The position numbers and the translations under genes are program-made. From an uncultured Candidatus Saccharibacteria bacterium (lineage in GTDB: Bacteria; Patescibacteria; Saccharimonadia; Saccharimonadales; UBA6022), in NCBI GenBank assembly GCA_946479115.1, contig CAMLED010000012.1, forward strand, positions 1-15,703: 15,703 nucleotides of DNA, given 5' to 3'. Position 1 is the stretch's first letter. Each line of letters opens with the position of its first letter. Below are positions 7,018 to 14,013 of the stretch, piece by piece. The notes beneath the pieces were generated by a model that searched no databases, was not told the origin of the DNA, and saw only the letters and a program-made list of their open reading frames with translations.

Positions 7018-7340
7018 TACTTGATCTCCTTATTTTTTGCTTGACGAGCTAAACGAACTTTAGCGCCATCAGCATTTTTTGTGTAACCAACACGGCTAGT
7101 AGTTGCAGCTTTTTCGTCAACAACCAAAGCAACCTTGTGAATTGGAGTAGCGACATGAATGTCTTTGCTACCACCACGTGGGTTAAGCTGTGAAGGTTTA
7201 ACATGACGGTGTTTAAGGCCAACGCCTTCAACAAGTACCATGTTTTTCTTTGCTAGCACTTGGAGAACTTTACCAGTTGTACCTTTATTAGCGCCACTAA
7301 TCAGTTTGACGATATCGTCTTTTTGAATACGTTGTGCCAT
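7017..7340 (-). CDS. rplX: 50S ribosomal protein L24 (uL24)
   Basis: Early assembly initiator that binds the 5' end of 23S rRNA near the exit tunnel. The KOW motif is clear at residues 7-33 (DDIVKLISGANKGTTGKVLQV). The family core VEGVGLKHRHVKPSQ, then NPRGG and IHVATPIHKVALV, follows. Length is 107 aa against 104 in E. coli. The zinc-binding Cys seen in some bacterial L24 proteins are absent. The ATG lies one base after the L14 stop (TAATATG), and its last base overlaps the L5 ATG. Confidence 0.97.
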   Translation of the reverse strand: MAQRIQKDDIVKLISGANKGTTGKVLQVLAKKNMVLVEGVGLKHRHVKPSQLNPRGGSKDIHVATPIHKVALVVDEKAATTSRVGYTKNADGAKVRLARQAKNKEIK

Positions 7341-7341
7341 A

Positions 7342-7710
7342 TTATAGTACCTCCGGTGCTAGGCTGATGATCTTTGAGTAGCCCATGTCGCGCAGTTCAC
7401 GTGGAACTGGGCCAAAGACACGAGTACCCTTAGGGTTCTTGTCATCACCGATAATAACAGCAGCGTTATCGTCAAATGCGATAGTGCTACCATCTTTACG
7501 GTTGATAGTGTTGCGCGTACGCACAACAACGGCTTTAACAACAGATTTACGCTTAACTGCACCTGTTGGGTTAGCAGTCTTTACGGTAGCGACAATAATG
7601 TCACCAACGTGTGCGTAACGACGCTTGGTACCACCAAGGACACGGATACAAAGGATTTCCTTTGCACCGCTGTTGTCGGTTACTTTTAGACGAGTTTCTT
7701 GCTGAATCAT
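7342..7710 (-). CDS. rplN: 50S ribosomal protein L14 (uL14)
   Basis: Large-subunit interface protein forming bridge B8 with 16S rRNA; in many bacteria it is the docking site of the silencing factor RsfS. The 122 aa match the usual 122-123. It opens with [18 protein letters not shown]; the five-stranded barrel and the C-terminus ([11 protein letters not shown], ending SLAPEVL) fit the family closely. The start ATG is one base past the S17 stop. This is the most conserved protein in this stretch and gives good support for the reading frame assignments on both sides. Confidence 0.98.
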   Translation of the reverse strand: MIQQETRLKVTDNSGAKEILCIRVLGGTKRRYAHVGDIIVATVKTANPTGAVKRKSVVKAVVVRTRNTINRKDGSTIAFDDNAAVIIGDDKNPKGTRVFGPVPRELRDMGYSKIISLAPEVL

Positions 7711-7711
7711 A

Positions 7712-7990
7712 TTAAGCCTTTGCCTCGTCTTCTTTTAGCTCAATAGAACCACGTGATTTCTCAACGATAGTTTCTAGGGCATATGCTTTTCGCTTTGAAA
7801 CAGGACGAGTAGGCGTAATGGTAACTTTGTCACCCTTGCTAGCTTCGTTCTTTTCATCATGAGCGGCGTATTTACGAGTCACAGTGTACTGCTTGCCATA
7901 AATAGGATGCGTTTCACGACTAGTAACAGCGATGGTAATAGTTTTATCCGCAACGTCCGACGTTACGATACCAGTCAATGTCTTGGCCAT
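7712..7990 (-). CDS. rpsQ: 30S ribosomal protein S17 (uS17)
   Basis: Primary 16S rRNA binder of the 5' domain with an OB fold. Family pattern: [18 protein letters not shown], then [19 protein letters not shown] and [18 protein letters not shown]. The product is 92 aa against 84 in E. coli; the extra residues are an acidic C-tail ending KEDEAKA. It starts one base after the L29 stop (TAATATG) with GGAG upstream. No odd residues. Confidence 0.97.
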   Translation of the reverse strand: MAKTLTGIVTSDVADKTITIAVTSRETHPIYGKQYTVTRKYAAHDEKNEASKGDKVTITPTRPVSKRKAYALETIVEKSRGSIELKEDEAKA

Positions 7991-7991
7991 A

Positions 7992-8237
7992 TTATTTGCT
8001 CTCCTTTGCGTCAGCGATCTCAGCTGCTCGGATAGCAGTGTGAAGGCGCGCGATTTCTTTACGAGTCGAGGTCAGAACACGTGGGTTGGCGACTTCGCCA
8101 GCCGCGTGACCGCGCTTCAACGCGATTTGATCAGCTTGCTTTGCAAGAAGATCAGTTCGCAGTTGCTCAACTGTCTTTACTTCTTCAGCTACTTTCGTAA
8201 CCTTAGTAGTCTTGGTAGTTGTTTTCTTATCAGCCAT
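7992..8237 (-). CDS. rpmC: 50S ribosomal protein L29 (uL29) with N-terminal extension
   Basis: Small helical protein at the tunnel exit, next to L23, near where SRP and trigger factor dock. The two-helix hairpin is recognisable (EQLRTDLLAKQADQIALKR, then a loop, then NPRVLTSTRKEIARLHTAI). The product has 81 aa against 63 in E. coli: about 20 extra residues at the N-terminus, a Lys/Thr/Val-rich stretch (DKKTTTKTTKVTKV). The ATG overlaps the L16 stop (TAATG) and has a GGGAG-type site inside L16, so the extension is real unless the start is at a later codon; no later ATG exists before the helix. Confidence 0.95.
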   Translation of the reverse strand: MADKKTTTKTTKVTKVAEEVKTVEQLRTDLLAKQADQIALKRGHAAGEVANPRVLTSTRKEIARLHTAIRAAEIADAKESK

Positions 8238-8650
8238 TATGCTTGCTCCCTTACCACGAATTTAGTTTTCACTGGTAGTTTGTGAGCTGCAAGACGCATA
8301 GCCTCACGAGCAACAGCTTCATCAACACCCTTCATCTCGAACAAAACAGTACCTGCTTTGACCTTTGCGACGAAGAATTCTGGGTTACCCTTACCGCTAC
8401 CCATTTTCACATCTTGTGGCTTACGAGTCACAGGAGTGTGTGGGAAGATACGGATCCAGATTTTACCACCACGTTTGATGTAACGAGTCATCGCCTGACG
8501 AGCTGACTCGATCTGACGACTAGTGATACGTTCGTTAGACTGTGATTGCAGACCGTAGTCACCAAATGAGACATACTGTCCACGAGTCGCGCGTCCTGGG
8601 TTTTTACCCTTACGAACTTTTCGGTATTTAGTTTTCTTAGGCAATAGCAT
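8237..8650 (-). CDS. rplP: 50S ribosomal protein L16 (uL16)
   Basis: Large-subunit protein that reaches towards the peptidyl transferase centre and positions A-site tRNA. The 137 aa match E. coli (136). Start [15 protein letters not shown]; then [27 protein letters not shown], and the signature [14 protein letters not shown]. The last of these carries Ser where many bacteria have Lys (MGKGKG). It overlaps S3 upstream and L29 downstream by one base each. Frame and length are normal. Confidence 0.98.
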   Translation of the reverse strand: MLLPKKTKYRKVRKGKNPGRATRGQYVSFGDYGLQSQSNERITSRQIESARQAMTRYIKRGGKIWIRIFPHTPVTRKPQDVKMGSGKGNPEFFVAKVKAGTVLFEMKGVDEAVAREAMRLAAHKLPVKTKFVVREQA

Positions 8651-9288
8651 TATCGATCAACCCTTTCACCCTTGTAAATCCAGACCTTTACACCAACGAT
8701 ACCAGCACCAGGCAATGTAGCACGAGCACTGTGGAAGTCGATGTCGGCACGTAGGGTATGTAGTGGAACTGATCCTTCACTTACCTTTTCTTTACGAGCC
8801 ATTTCTGCATTGTTTAAACGACCAGCTACTTGGATACGAATACCCTTAGCACCTGCAGCCATTGTATTTTGTGCAGTCATCTTGGTTGCACGACGGAAGT
8901 TAATACGTCGTTCCAATTGACGAGCAATATTTTCAGCAACAAGCTTCGCAGATAGTTCTGGACGCTTTACTTCTTCAATATTGATACGAACTGGTAGGCT
9001 AGCGATCTTTTCGATGTTAGCTTTTAGTTCAGTGACGCCAGCACCACCACGACCGATTACAACACCAGCTTTCGCTGTGTGAATCGTAATAGTGATAAGG
9101 TTTGCTGAGCGTTCGATCTCGACACGATCAATCGTAGGACGTGAAGCAAATTTTGCTTCGATCATGTCGCGGATCTTGATATCTTCTGCCAACCATTTAG
9201 CAAAATCACGTTTACCGGCAAACCATCGAGAGTCCCAGTTTTTGTGAAGCTGGAGGCGGAAGCTAATTGGGTTTACTTTTTGGCCCAT
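8650..9288 (-). CDS. rpsC: 30S ribosomal protein S3 (uS3)
   Basis: Head protein at the mRNA entry tunnel with mRNA-unwinding activity. It begins [19 protein letters not shown]. The KH domain carries the GxxG motif as [10 protein letters not shown] (about residues 76-85). The C-domain holds [23 protein letters not shown] in family order. The length of 212 aa, against 233 in E. coli, reflects a short C-terminus ending just after VKVWIYKGE, as in many bacteria without the extended tail. The ATG lies one base after the L22 stop. Confidence 0.98.
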   Translation of the reverse strand: MGQKVNPISFRLQLHKNWDSRWFAGKRDFAKWLAEDIKIRDMIEAKFASRPTIDRVEIERSANLITITIHTAKAGVVIGRGGAGVTELKANIEKIASLPVRINIEEVKRPELSAKLVAENIARQLERRINFRRATKMTAQNTMAAGAKGIRIQVAGRLNNAEMARKEKVSEGSVPLHTLRADIDFHSARATLPGAGIVGVKVWIYKGERVDR

Positions 9289-9289
9289 A

Positions 9290-9694
9290 TTATTTGCTCT
9301 CCTCTGCAGGTTTGTCAGCTACAGGTTTTGCAGCGACAGCTTTTTTAGGCTTTTCAGCACCAGTCACTTCAACAAGGATATGGCTAGACTTCTTTTGGAA
9401 AGGAAGTGCGCGGCCACGGCTTGCTGGTTTGAAGCGCTTGAGGCGAGCACCTGCAGTCACAGACAATGTCGTGATTTCAAGTGTTTTACCGTCAAGGTTG
9501 TGGTTGTTGATAGCGTTTGATTTAGCGCTTTCGATTGCCTTTTTTACTGGCAATGCAGCACGTTTTGGCACGTGATCAAGGATAACAAGTGCGTCAGCGA
9601 CAGAACGACCGCGTACAAGTGCAGCAACGAGGCTTACTTTACGTGGTGTTAGGTCAAGACCCTTGGTGTAAGAACGAACAGTATATTGTGTCAT
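9290..9694 (-). CDS. rplV: 50S ribosomal protein L22 (uL22) with C-terminal tail
   Basis: Large-subunit protein whose long beta hairpin lines the peptide exit tunnel. The core (about 1-110) is standard: LTPRKVSLVAALVRGRSV, AIESAKSNAINNHNLDG and the hairpin GARLKRFKPASRGRA, then KKSSHILVEV. A 25-residue Ala/Lys/Pro-rich tail (EKPKKAVAAKPVADKP) extends it to 134 aa, against 110 in E. coli. The tail should lie on the ribosome surface near the tunnel exit, like the L29 extension. Overlaps the S19 stop by one base. Confidence 0.97.
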   Translation of the reverse strand: MTQYTVRSYTKGLDLTPRKVSLVAALVRGRSVADALVILDHVPKRAALPVKKAIESAKSNAINNHNLDGKTLEITTLSVTAGARLKRFKPASRGRALPFQKKSSHILVEVTGAEKPKKAVAAKPVADKPAEESK

Positions 9695-9960
9695 TACTTC
9701 TTATCCTTTCCACCATGCTTACGGAACTTACGAGTTGGGCTAAACTCACCGAGTTTGTGACCAACCATGTTTTCCGAAATCAGCACAGGTACGTGGATGC
9801 GACCGTTGTGAACAGCGATCGTCTTGCCTACCATCTCTGGAGTAATCGTGCTAGCACGAGCCCAAGTTTTGATGATAGTACGGTCATCGGCTGTCAAAGC
9901 TGCCACTTTTTTAGCAAGCTTGAAGTCGATGAATGGTCCTTTTTTGAGTGAACGACTCAT
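9694..9960 (-). CDS. rpsS: 30S ribosomal protein S19 (uS19)
   Basis: Small-subunit head protein that binds 16S rRNA with S13 and contacts the inter-subunit bridge. The 88 aa (E. coli 92) are almost all family signature: [14 protein letters not shown] at the start, [19 protein letters not shown] in the middle, and [18 protein letters not shown] near the end. The ATG lies two bases after the L2 stop, with GGAGGAAG from the end of L2 as ribosome-binding site. Confidence 0.98.
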   Translation of the reverse strand: MSRSLKKGPFIDFKLAKKVAALTADDRTIIKTWARASTITPEMVGKTIAVHNGRIHVPVLISENMVGHKLGEFSPTRKFRKHGGKDKK

Positions 9961-9962
9961 AT

Positions 9963-10802
9963 TTACTTCCTCCTCTTAGCTTCGTGGCGAGATTTAACAA
10001 TCATCTTGCTGACGTCTTTACGTCGGCGGGTGCGGTAACCAAGTGTCAATTGACCCCATGGAGTCATTGGTGGTTTACCAGGTCCGTGACGTCCACCGTC
10101 ACCACCACCGTGTGGGTGATCTACGGCGTTCATTACGACACCACGTACGCTTGGGCGAATACCCTTGCGACGGTTACGACCAGCAGAACCGATCTTAACG
10201 TTTTGGTGCTGAATGTTACCAACAACACCGATGGCAGCTGTTGCTTCCAAACGGAAACGACGAACTTCGCCTGATGGCAAACGCACAAGTGCGTGATCGC
10301 CTTCTTTGGCCATCAACTGTGCTTTCGTACCTGCAGAACGTACCATTTGGGCACCCTTGCCGGCGTGAATTTCAATTGCGTAGATCTGTGAACCTACAGG
10401 GATCTTAGCCAATGTCATACGGTTTGATGCTTCGATTGGAGCATCTTCACCGCTGGTGATGACTTTACCCTTGGTCATTTGTGTATCAGCCAGAACGTAG
10501 TGGTACAGACCATTTTGGTCTTTGATACGAGCAATACGAGCTGAACGGTTTGGATCGTATTCGATTTCTTCTACCGTTGCAACGGTACCTGGTGCAAGCT
10601 TGTGGTTCATCAGACGGTGATGTCGTTTAACACCACCACCACGGTGACGAACAGTAATGCGACCAGTGTTGTTACGACCAGCGTTTTGCTTTTTACTCTT
10701 CAACAAGCTTTTTAGCGGCTTGCGAGTAGTAATTTCGCTGTAGTCTTCACTTGTCATACCACGACGAGCTGGAGTAGTTGGGTTGTAAGCTTTGATTGGC
10801 AT
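9963..10802 (-). CDS. rplB: 50S ribosomal protein L2 (uL2)
   Basis: Highly conserved large-subunit protein required for subunit association and peptidyl transferase activity. The 279 aa (E. coli 273) begin [16 protein letters not shown]. The RNA-binding core has [19 protein letters not shown]. The C-terminal signature [13 protein letters not shown] includes the functionally important His in the DHPHGGG loop. The following segment is GRHGPGKPP, in the bacterial style with a short insertion relative to E. coli. The ATG overlaps the L23 stop as TAATG. Confidence 0.98.
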   Translation of the reverse strand: MPIKAYNPTTPARRGMTSEDYSEITTRKPLKSLLKSKKQNAGRNNTGRITVRHRGGGVKRHHRLMNHKLAPGTVATVEEIEYDPNRSARIARIKDQNGLYHYVLADTQMTKGKVITSGEDAPIEASNRMTLAKIPVGSQIYAIEIHAGKGAQMVRSAGTKAQLMAKEGDHALVRLPSGEVRRFRLEATAAIGVVGNIQHQNVKIGSAGRNRRKGIRPSVRGVVMNAVDHPHGGGDGGRHGPGKPPMTPWGQLTLGYRTRRRKDVSKMIVKSRHEAKRRK

Positions 10803-11119
10803 TACTTCTTCTCCTCTGTTGTAGCAGGCTGGTCAAATACTTGGATGCTATCACCCTTAGCAAGTGTTACGTAAGCCTTCTTAGAGTCTTTACGATTAGT
10901 CTTGCCAGGTTGCATGCGCTTGCCACGGCTAAAGCGAATTGCTTTGCCACTTTGTACCAGCGTTTTGATGCGCTCTACTTTTACTTCAAATTGGCTTTCC
11001 ACTGCAGCAACAATTTCTTGTTTATTTGCGGTTAGTGGAACATTAAATACGTATACATTGTTTTGAGATTGCGCGTAGGCTTTCTCGGTTGCACGTGGGA
11101 TAACGCTAATAAGTGTCAT
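10802..11119 (-). CDS. rplW: 50S ribosomal protein L23 (uL23)
   Basis: Tunnel-exit protein that docks trigger factor and SRP. I place the start at the ATG at 11117-11119 (MTLISVIPRATEKAYA). It lies one base after the L4 stop with GGAGGAGG directly upstream, and the family N-terminus fits. A longer in-frame start at 11182 would overlap L4 by 62 bases and add 21 unrelated residues. The product is 105 aa (E. coli 100). Family marks: NVYVFNVPLTANKQEIVAAV, then VKVERIKTL, and the basic loop RGKRMQPGKTNRKDSKKAYV. Confidence 0.96.
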   Translation of the reverse strand: MTLISVIPRATEKAYAQSQNNVYVFNVPLTANKQEIVAAVESQFEVKVERIKTLVQSGKAIRFSRGKRMQPGKTNRKDSKKAYVTLAKGDSIQVFDQPATTEEKK

Positions 11120-11120
11120 A

Positions 11121-11738
11121 TTACGCCTCCTCCTTTGCGAGCCAGTTCTTGATTGTTTCAACTGATTTAGTTGAAAGAACAATCTTGTCGGCGTTTAGGA
11201 TGTGGTAGACGCTGAGGTAGGTACTACGAACCAAAAGGGCATTCTGGATATTATTCGTAGCACGTAGGATCTCTGGAGTCTTCTCGTCAACAACAAGTAG
11301 AACACGACGTTCAAGTTTGTTGTCAGCCAAGAATTTGATGACTTCACTAGTCTTACCGGTTGTTTTGATGTCTTTTACGACGATCTTGCCAGCTTGGCTT
11401 GCAAGAGTAAGTGCTTGGCGAAGAGCCACGCGCTTGCTAGTCGTAGAAAGTCGCTTGGTGTAGTTTTCATTGCCACGAGGACCGAAAACGATACCACCAC
11501 CACGCCAGATTGGGTTACGGCTTGAACCGAAACGTGCACGGCCGGTGCCTTTTTGCTTCCAAGGCTTCTTACCACCACCGCGGACTTCGCCACGTTGTTT
11601 GGTAGTTGCACTTGCAAGACGTGAGTTAGCTAGGTAGCTATCGTAAGCGAGTTTTAGTAGTTCGTGGTTTGGAACCGCGACTGCAAAAACGCTTTCTGGT
11701 AGAGCAGTTGTAGCTGCTGTTTTAGTAGTCTCAGCCAT
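11121..11738 (-). CDS. rplD: 50S ribosomal protein L4 (uL4)
   Basis: Large-subunit protein whose extended loop forms the tunnel constriction with L22; in E. coli it also represses the S10 operon through the leader RNA. The 205 aa (E. coli 201) contain the loop TKQRGEVRGGGKKPWKQKGTG followed by RARFGSSRNPIWRGGG and VFGPRG. The C-terminal globular domain is intact. The ATG overlaps the L3 stop as TAATG. Because L4 autoregulates in gamma-proteobacteria, the structured leader upstream of L3 is of interest, but that mechanism is not established for this lineage. Confidence 0.98.
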   Translation of the reverse strand: MAETTKTAATTALPESVFAVAVPNHELLKLAYDSYLANSRLASATTKQRGEVRGGGKKPWKQKGTGRARFGSSRNPIWRGGGIVFGPRGNENYTKRLSTTSKRVALRQALTLASQAGKIVVKDIKTTGKTSEVIKFLADNKLERRVLLVVDEKTPEILRATNNIQNALLVRSTYLSVYHILNADKIVLSTKSVETIKNWLAKEEA

Positions 11739-12352
11739 TATGCCTTTCCTCCGATCACGATAAGACCCTTCTTAGGACCAGGGACTGCACCCTTTAGGCC
11801 GATAAGATTGTTCGCTACGTCAACGTATGCAACCTCAAGGTTCTTAACAGTAACGCGGTCGTGACCCATACGGCCAGCCATGCGCTTACCCTTAAAGACT
11901 TTTTGAGGATACATCGATCCGATTGAACCAGGCTTACGAACGTTACCGTTACCACCGTGAGTCTTCTTGCTAGTATTAAAGTTGTGTCGTTTTACAGTTC
12001 CTGCAAAACCTTTACCTTTACTTGTACCGGTTGCATCGACGATGTCACCCAAGTTAAAAGTTGTTACGTCGATCGTGTTCCCTACCGAGAGGCCTTCTGG
12101 TAGTTCTGCAACACGAAATTCCCGAATGTGTTTCGGGGTCACTTTTGCTGGACTGGTGTGTCCTGCAACGGCCTTGCTCAAGTTCTTACCCTCACCATAC
12201 GCCACCTGGACTGCGTTGTAGCCGTCGGTTTCGACAGACTTGACTTGAGTCACAGTCACGGGGCCAGCTTGAATCAACGTCACAGGTACTGCGCGTCCAT
12301 CCTCACTGATGATTTGGGTCATACCAATTTTGGTACCGAGAAGTGCTTTCAT
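11738..12352 (-). CDS. rplC: 50S ribosomal protein L3 (uL3), first gene of the operon
   Basis: Early-assembly protein that reaches to the peptidyl transferase centre. It is 204 aa (E. coli 209). Start MKALLGTKIGMTQI; signature KGKGFAGTVKRHNF, then THGGNGNVRKPGSIGSMYP and KVFKGKRMAGRMG. At the place where E. coli has the methylated Gln of the GSIGQ loop this protein has GSIGS, so that modification is not expected. The ATG has purine-rich AAAAGGG and GGGAG upstream. It is preceded by a leader of about 100 bases and the operon promoter. There is no rpsJ (S10) in front of it, which is unusual. Confidence 0.98.
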   Translation of the reverse strand: MKALLGTKIGMTQIISEDGRAVPVTLIQAGPVTVTQVKSVETDGYNAVQVAYGEGKNLSKAVAGHTSPAKVTPKHIREFRVAELPEGLSVGNTIDVTTFNLGDIVDATGTSKGKGFAGTVKRHNFNTSKKTHGGNGNVRKPGSIGSMYPQKVFKGKRMAGRMGHDRVTVKNLEVAYVDVANNLIGLKGAVPGPKKGLIVIGGKA

Positions 12353-12371
12353 TGCCCTTTTGCTCCCACTT

Positions 12372-12428
12372 AAAATTCTTGGTGTGAGGTAGTTTCTACA
12401 GATTGCAGACTTGCCAATTCACCAAGAA
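12372..12428 (-). promoter_or_regulatory. leader hairpin upstream of rplC, possible attenuator
   Basis: On the minus strand the leader contains a perfect 9-bp inverted repeat, TTCTTGGTG / CACCAAGAA (arms 12420-12428 and 12376-12384). The 35-base loop includes a smaller hairpin, GTAG-AAA-CTAC. The second arm is followed at once by TTTT. This resembles a weak intrinsic terminator or a regulatory leader and lies wholly between the operon promoter and the L3 start. Confidence 0.5.
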
Positions 12429-12435
12429 CAGATTG

Positions 12436-12449
12436 TTATTACGTAATAA
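12436..12449. promoter_or_regulatory. 14-bp perfect palindrome at the operon start
   Basis: TTATTACGTAATAA is a perfect palindrome. Relative to the minus-strand promoter it covers about +5 to +18. This is a plausible operator position. No regulator is known from the sequence. Confidence 0.35.
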
Positions 12450-12460
12450 GTTACCATCTA

Positions 12461-12489
12461 AATATAGCACAACAGAGGCGGGATGTCAA
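12461..12489 (-). promoter_or_regulatory. main promoter of the ribosomal-protein operon
   Basis: Minus-strand TTGACA (12484-12489), 17-bp spacer, TATATT (12461-12466) with a TGC extension. Five of six -10 bases and all -35 bases match consensus. It lies about 110 bases before the rplC ATG. Its -35 is 35 bases from the -35 of the divergent plus-strand promoter. Confidence 0.85.
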
Positions 12490-12524
12490 CAGCACTACTT
12501 CAACTCATACGAAGCTAGCGAATA

Positions 12525-12553
12525 TTGACATAAATACTATTATTAGCTATAAT
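12525..12553 (+). promoter_or_regulatory. perfect-consensus sigma70-type promoter
   Basis: TTGACA (12525-12530), 17-bp spacer, TATAAT (12548-12553): both hexamers are exact. Transcription would start near 12560, about 50 bases before the GTG of the first small plus-strand gene. The leader includes AGGAG at 12601-12605. Confidence 0.85.
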
Positions 12554-12609
12554 ATGTATAATAATTCATCCGCGATTGCGAGTGGATAGCCCTTTACCTT
12601 AGGAGTGCC

Positions 12610-12990
12610 GTGCGCAATACCATTAGCCACTACATCGACTGTTCAATCAGTGAACAAAGAGACCTTGCGTCAGAAGACAACGAGACTGTGCTGTGCCTTG
12701 ACTTTAGGTTCATGCCTCACTCAAAAGCATATTGTTTGTCACTAATGTGGCGGACTAAATATCAACCCACGGATAGCTGGGACTCGATCGTTGAACGCCT
12801 AGTCGTTGAGCTACCCAAAATCCCTGACGTACAGTGCACATTTGCGCGACAGGACACTAGACTTCACGGCCGCTACGCCATTTTGCTCGGCATAAAAGAT
12901 TCTGATGCCGCTAAAACGATCGACGCACTCAGAAAATATTTTGAAGCGTTTGATTTTTCTGTCGGTATCATTGCCAGCTCACTCCATTAG
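12610..12990 (+). CDS. small protein of a local paralogous family (member 1), 126 aa
   Basis: I do not recognise the family by name. The start is GTG at 12610, four bases after AGGAG; no ATG is available upstream in frame. The stop TAG is followed at once by a long terminator hairpin. The protein is soluble and probably alpha/beta. A hydrophobic strand ends in LDF (30-32), then P (36), Leu (43) and Trp (57), with the Asp-Trp spacing exactly 26. A later strand, RYAILLGI (88-95), leads to a helix and KYFEAFDF near the C-terminus. The same marks occur in the products at 13167 and 15013, so this looks like a duplicated family. It has a perfect-consensus promoter, so it may be strongly expressed. 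Function is unknown. Confidence 0.75.
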   Translation: MRNTISHYIDCSISEQRDLASEDNETVLCLDFRFMPHSKAYCLSLMWRTKYQPTDSWDSIVERLVVELPKIPDVQCTFARQDTRLHGRYAILLGIKDSDAAKTIDALRKYFEAFDFSVGIIASSLH

Positions 12991-13060
12991 CCCACACCCC
13001 GCCGCTGGCGGCTTTCTCACTCGAGATTGCCGCCAGCAGAGCGATACGGTGTGGGTTTTT
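12991..13060 (+). terminator. long structured terminator, repeat family B copy 1
   Basis: It begins on the base after the stop codon. CCCACACC pairs with GGTGTGGG followed by TTTTT. Within, GCTGGCGGC pairs with GCCGCCAGC around a small TCTC/GAGA stem. A short local hairpin CCGCC-GCT-GGCGG competes with the long inner stem. AGAGCGATA on the 3' side is unpaired. Nearly identical to 13934-14004. Confidence 0.9.
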
Positions 13061-13066
13061 CATGCA

Positions 13067-13095
13067 TTGCTATTTTTACATAATTATGCTATAAA
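13067..13095 (+). promoter_or_regulatory. promoter of the 13167 operon
   Basis: TTGCTA (13067-13072), 17-bp spacer, TATAAA (13090-13095) with a TGC extension. It lies just after the terminator of the preceding gene. Confidence 0.6.
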
Positions 13096-13166
13096 TAGCT
13101 TATCGTATGTCGTGGAGTTCATGAGCATGCGCGCTCTTGACCGATTGAACAAGTCTAGGAGATACA

Positions 13167-13547
13167 TTGGAACCATGGAACAGCGGCGTCACTATCGCTG
13201 AAACCGATTGCTGGATCTCATATCCAGACGCGGAAGCTGTTAGCGAGAACGGCGCGAGCATTATTGTTCTCGACTTCTCGAACTTGCCGATCAAAAAGAT
13301 TGAGCAACTGAGTACTGTTGGCGGTCGAGTACCGGCATCGCCCGGAGACTGGCAGACCACAAAGTCCCGTTTGATCTTTGCGCTATACAAAGACGCTAAG
13401 ATCGATCAGTGCCAAGGTGTTATCGATACTGGTGAACCATTCGTTATTCATCTTGAGGTAACACCTTCGCGCGTTAACGATGCGATGGTTTCCGTAGCAG
13501 AGTACCTTGACAAGTTTGGTCTTAACTGCGGCATACTTCCCGACTAA
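13167..13547 (+). CDS. small protein of a local paralogous family (member 2), 126 aa
   Basis: The start is TTG at 13167, five bases after AGGAG (13157-13161). An in-frame TGA at 13146 excludes an earlier start. The ATG at 13174 is in another frame and would give only eight residues. The product aligns without gaps to the 15013 product from residue 35 to 62: LDFSNL..K.IEQL, then V, P and W. Identical positions include D36, F37, S38, L40, K43, I45, Q47, L48, V55, P59 and W62. A later strand, PFVIHLEV, and an AEYL helix also match. It has no membrane span or signal peptide. A second gene follows 25 bases after the stop. Function is unknown. Confidence 0.72.
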   Translation: MEPWNSGVTIAETDCWISYPDAEAVSENGASIIVLDFSNLPIKKIEQLSTVGGRVPASPGDWQTTKSRLIFALYKDAKIDQCQGVIDTGEPFVIHLEVTPSRVNDAMVSVAEYLDKFGLNCGILPD

Positions 13548-13572
13548 TCCTCTTCACTACAAGTTAGATAGG

Positions 13573-13926
13573 ATGACCATATTGAATTACTCAGTTGAGC
13601 TACTCTCGTCACAGAAGGTAGAGCCAACCCCTGGTGTCGTGACATTAGGAGGTAGTTATGTAGCCATGCTTGCAATTACTCCCGCTTTAGTTATGGGCGA
13701 AGGTATTTCAAGCGTCATCAGCCCGGTAACACATAGGGTCGACAGAGCTTTACTGCGCCATCTTTTTTCAACCGCCGATGTCACGTACCTCGATCTCAAA
13801 CTTCAAGGGCGTGCAATTCAGGAGAGATCAATCGATGAGTTGCTAGAGGAGACACGCAAGCGGCTAGAAACCGTTATCAACGAACCCTTGAAGTTCCTTG
13901 AATACCTAGGAAACTCATTGGTCTAA
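13573..13926 (+). CDS. hypothetical protein, 117 aa
   Basis: I do not recognise it. It follows the 13167 gene by 25 bases and shares its terminator, so they form a two-gene unit. I use the ATG at 13573 (MTILNYSVELL); an in-frame TTG at 13582 has AGGA eight bases upstream, a better spacing, so the true start may be there. A longer frame from 13507 would overlap the upstream gene and is unlikely. The product has a hydrophobic Ala/Met/Val stretch (about 30-42) too polar for a sure membrane span, a Leu-rich segment ending YLDLKLQG, and a charged helix (SIDELLEETRKRLETVI, about 86-102). The 26-residue D-to-W mark of its neighbours is absent. Confidence 0.6.
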   Translation: MTILNYSVELLSSQKVEPTPGVVTLGGSYVAMLAITPALVMGEGISSVISPVTHRVDRALLRHLFSTADVTYLDLKLQGRAIQERSIDELLEETRKRLETVINEPLKFLEYLGNSLV

Positions 13927-13933
13927 AGCCCAA

Positions 13934-14004
13934 CCCACACCCCGCCGCTGGCGGCTCTCTCACCCCGAGATAGCCGCCAGTAGAGCGATATGGTGTGGGT
14001 TTTT
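13934..14004 (+). terminator. long structured terminator, repeat family B copy 2
   Basis: Second copy of the 12991-13060 element, eight bases after the stop of the 117-aa gene. The outer stem CCCACACC/GGTGTGGG and inner GCTGGCGGC/GCCGCCAGT are kept (one pair becomes a G-U wobble). The tip is TCTC-ACCCC-GAGA, the unpaired AGAGCGATA is identical, and TTTTT follows. Confidence 0.9.
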
Positions 14005-14013
14005 AATTTGCCA

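Noticed and set aside
13121..13201. 26-codon frame (MSMRALDRLN...) before and into the 13167 gene, as a leader peptide
   Set aside because: GGAG lies only three bases before its ATG, and it runs 35 bases into the real gene without an attenuator structure. I could not support it beyond chance.
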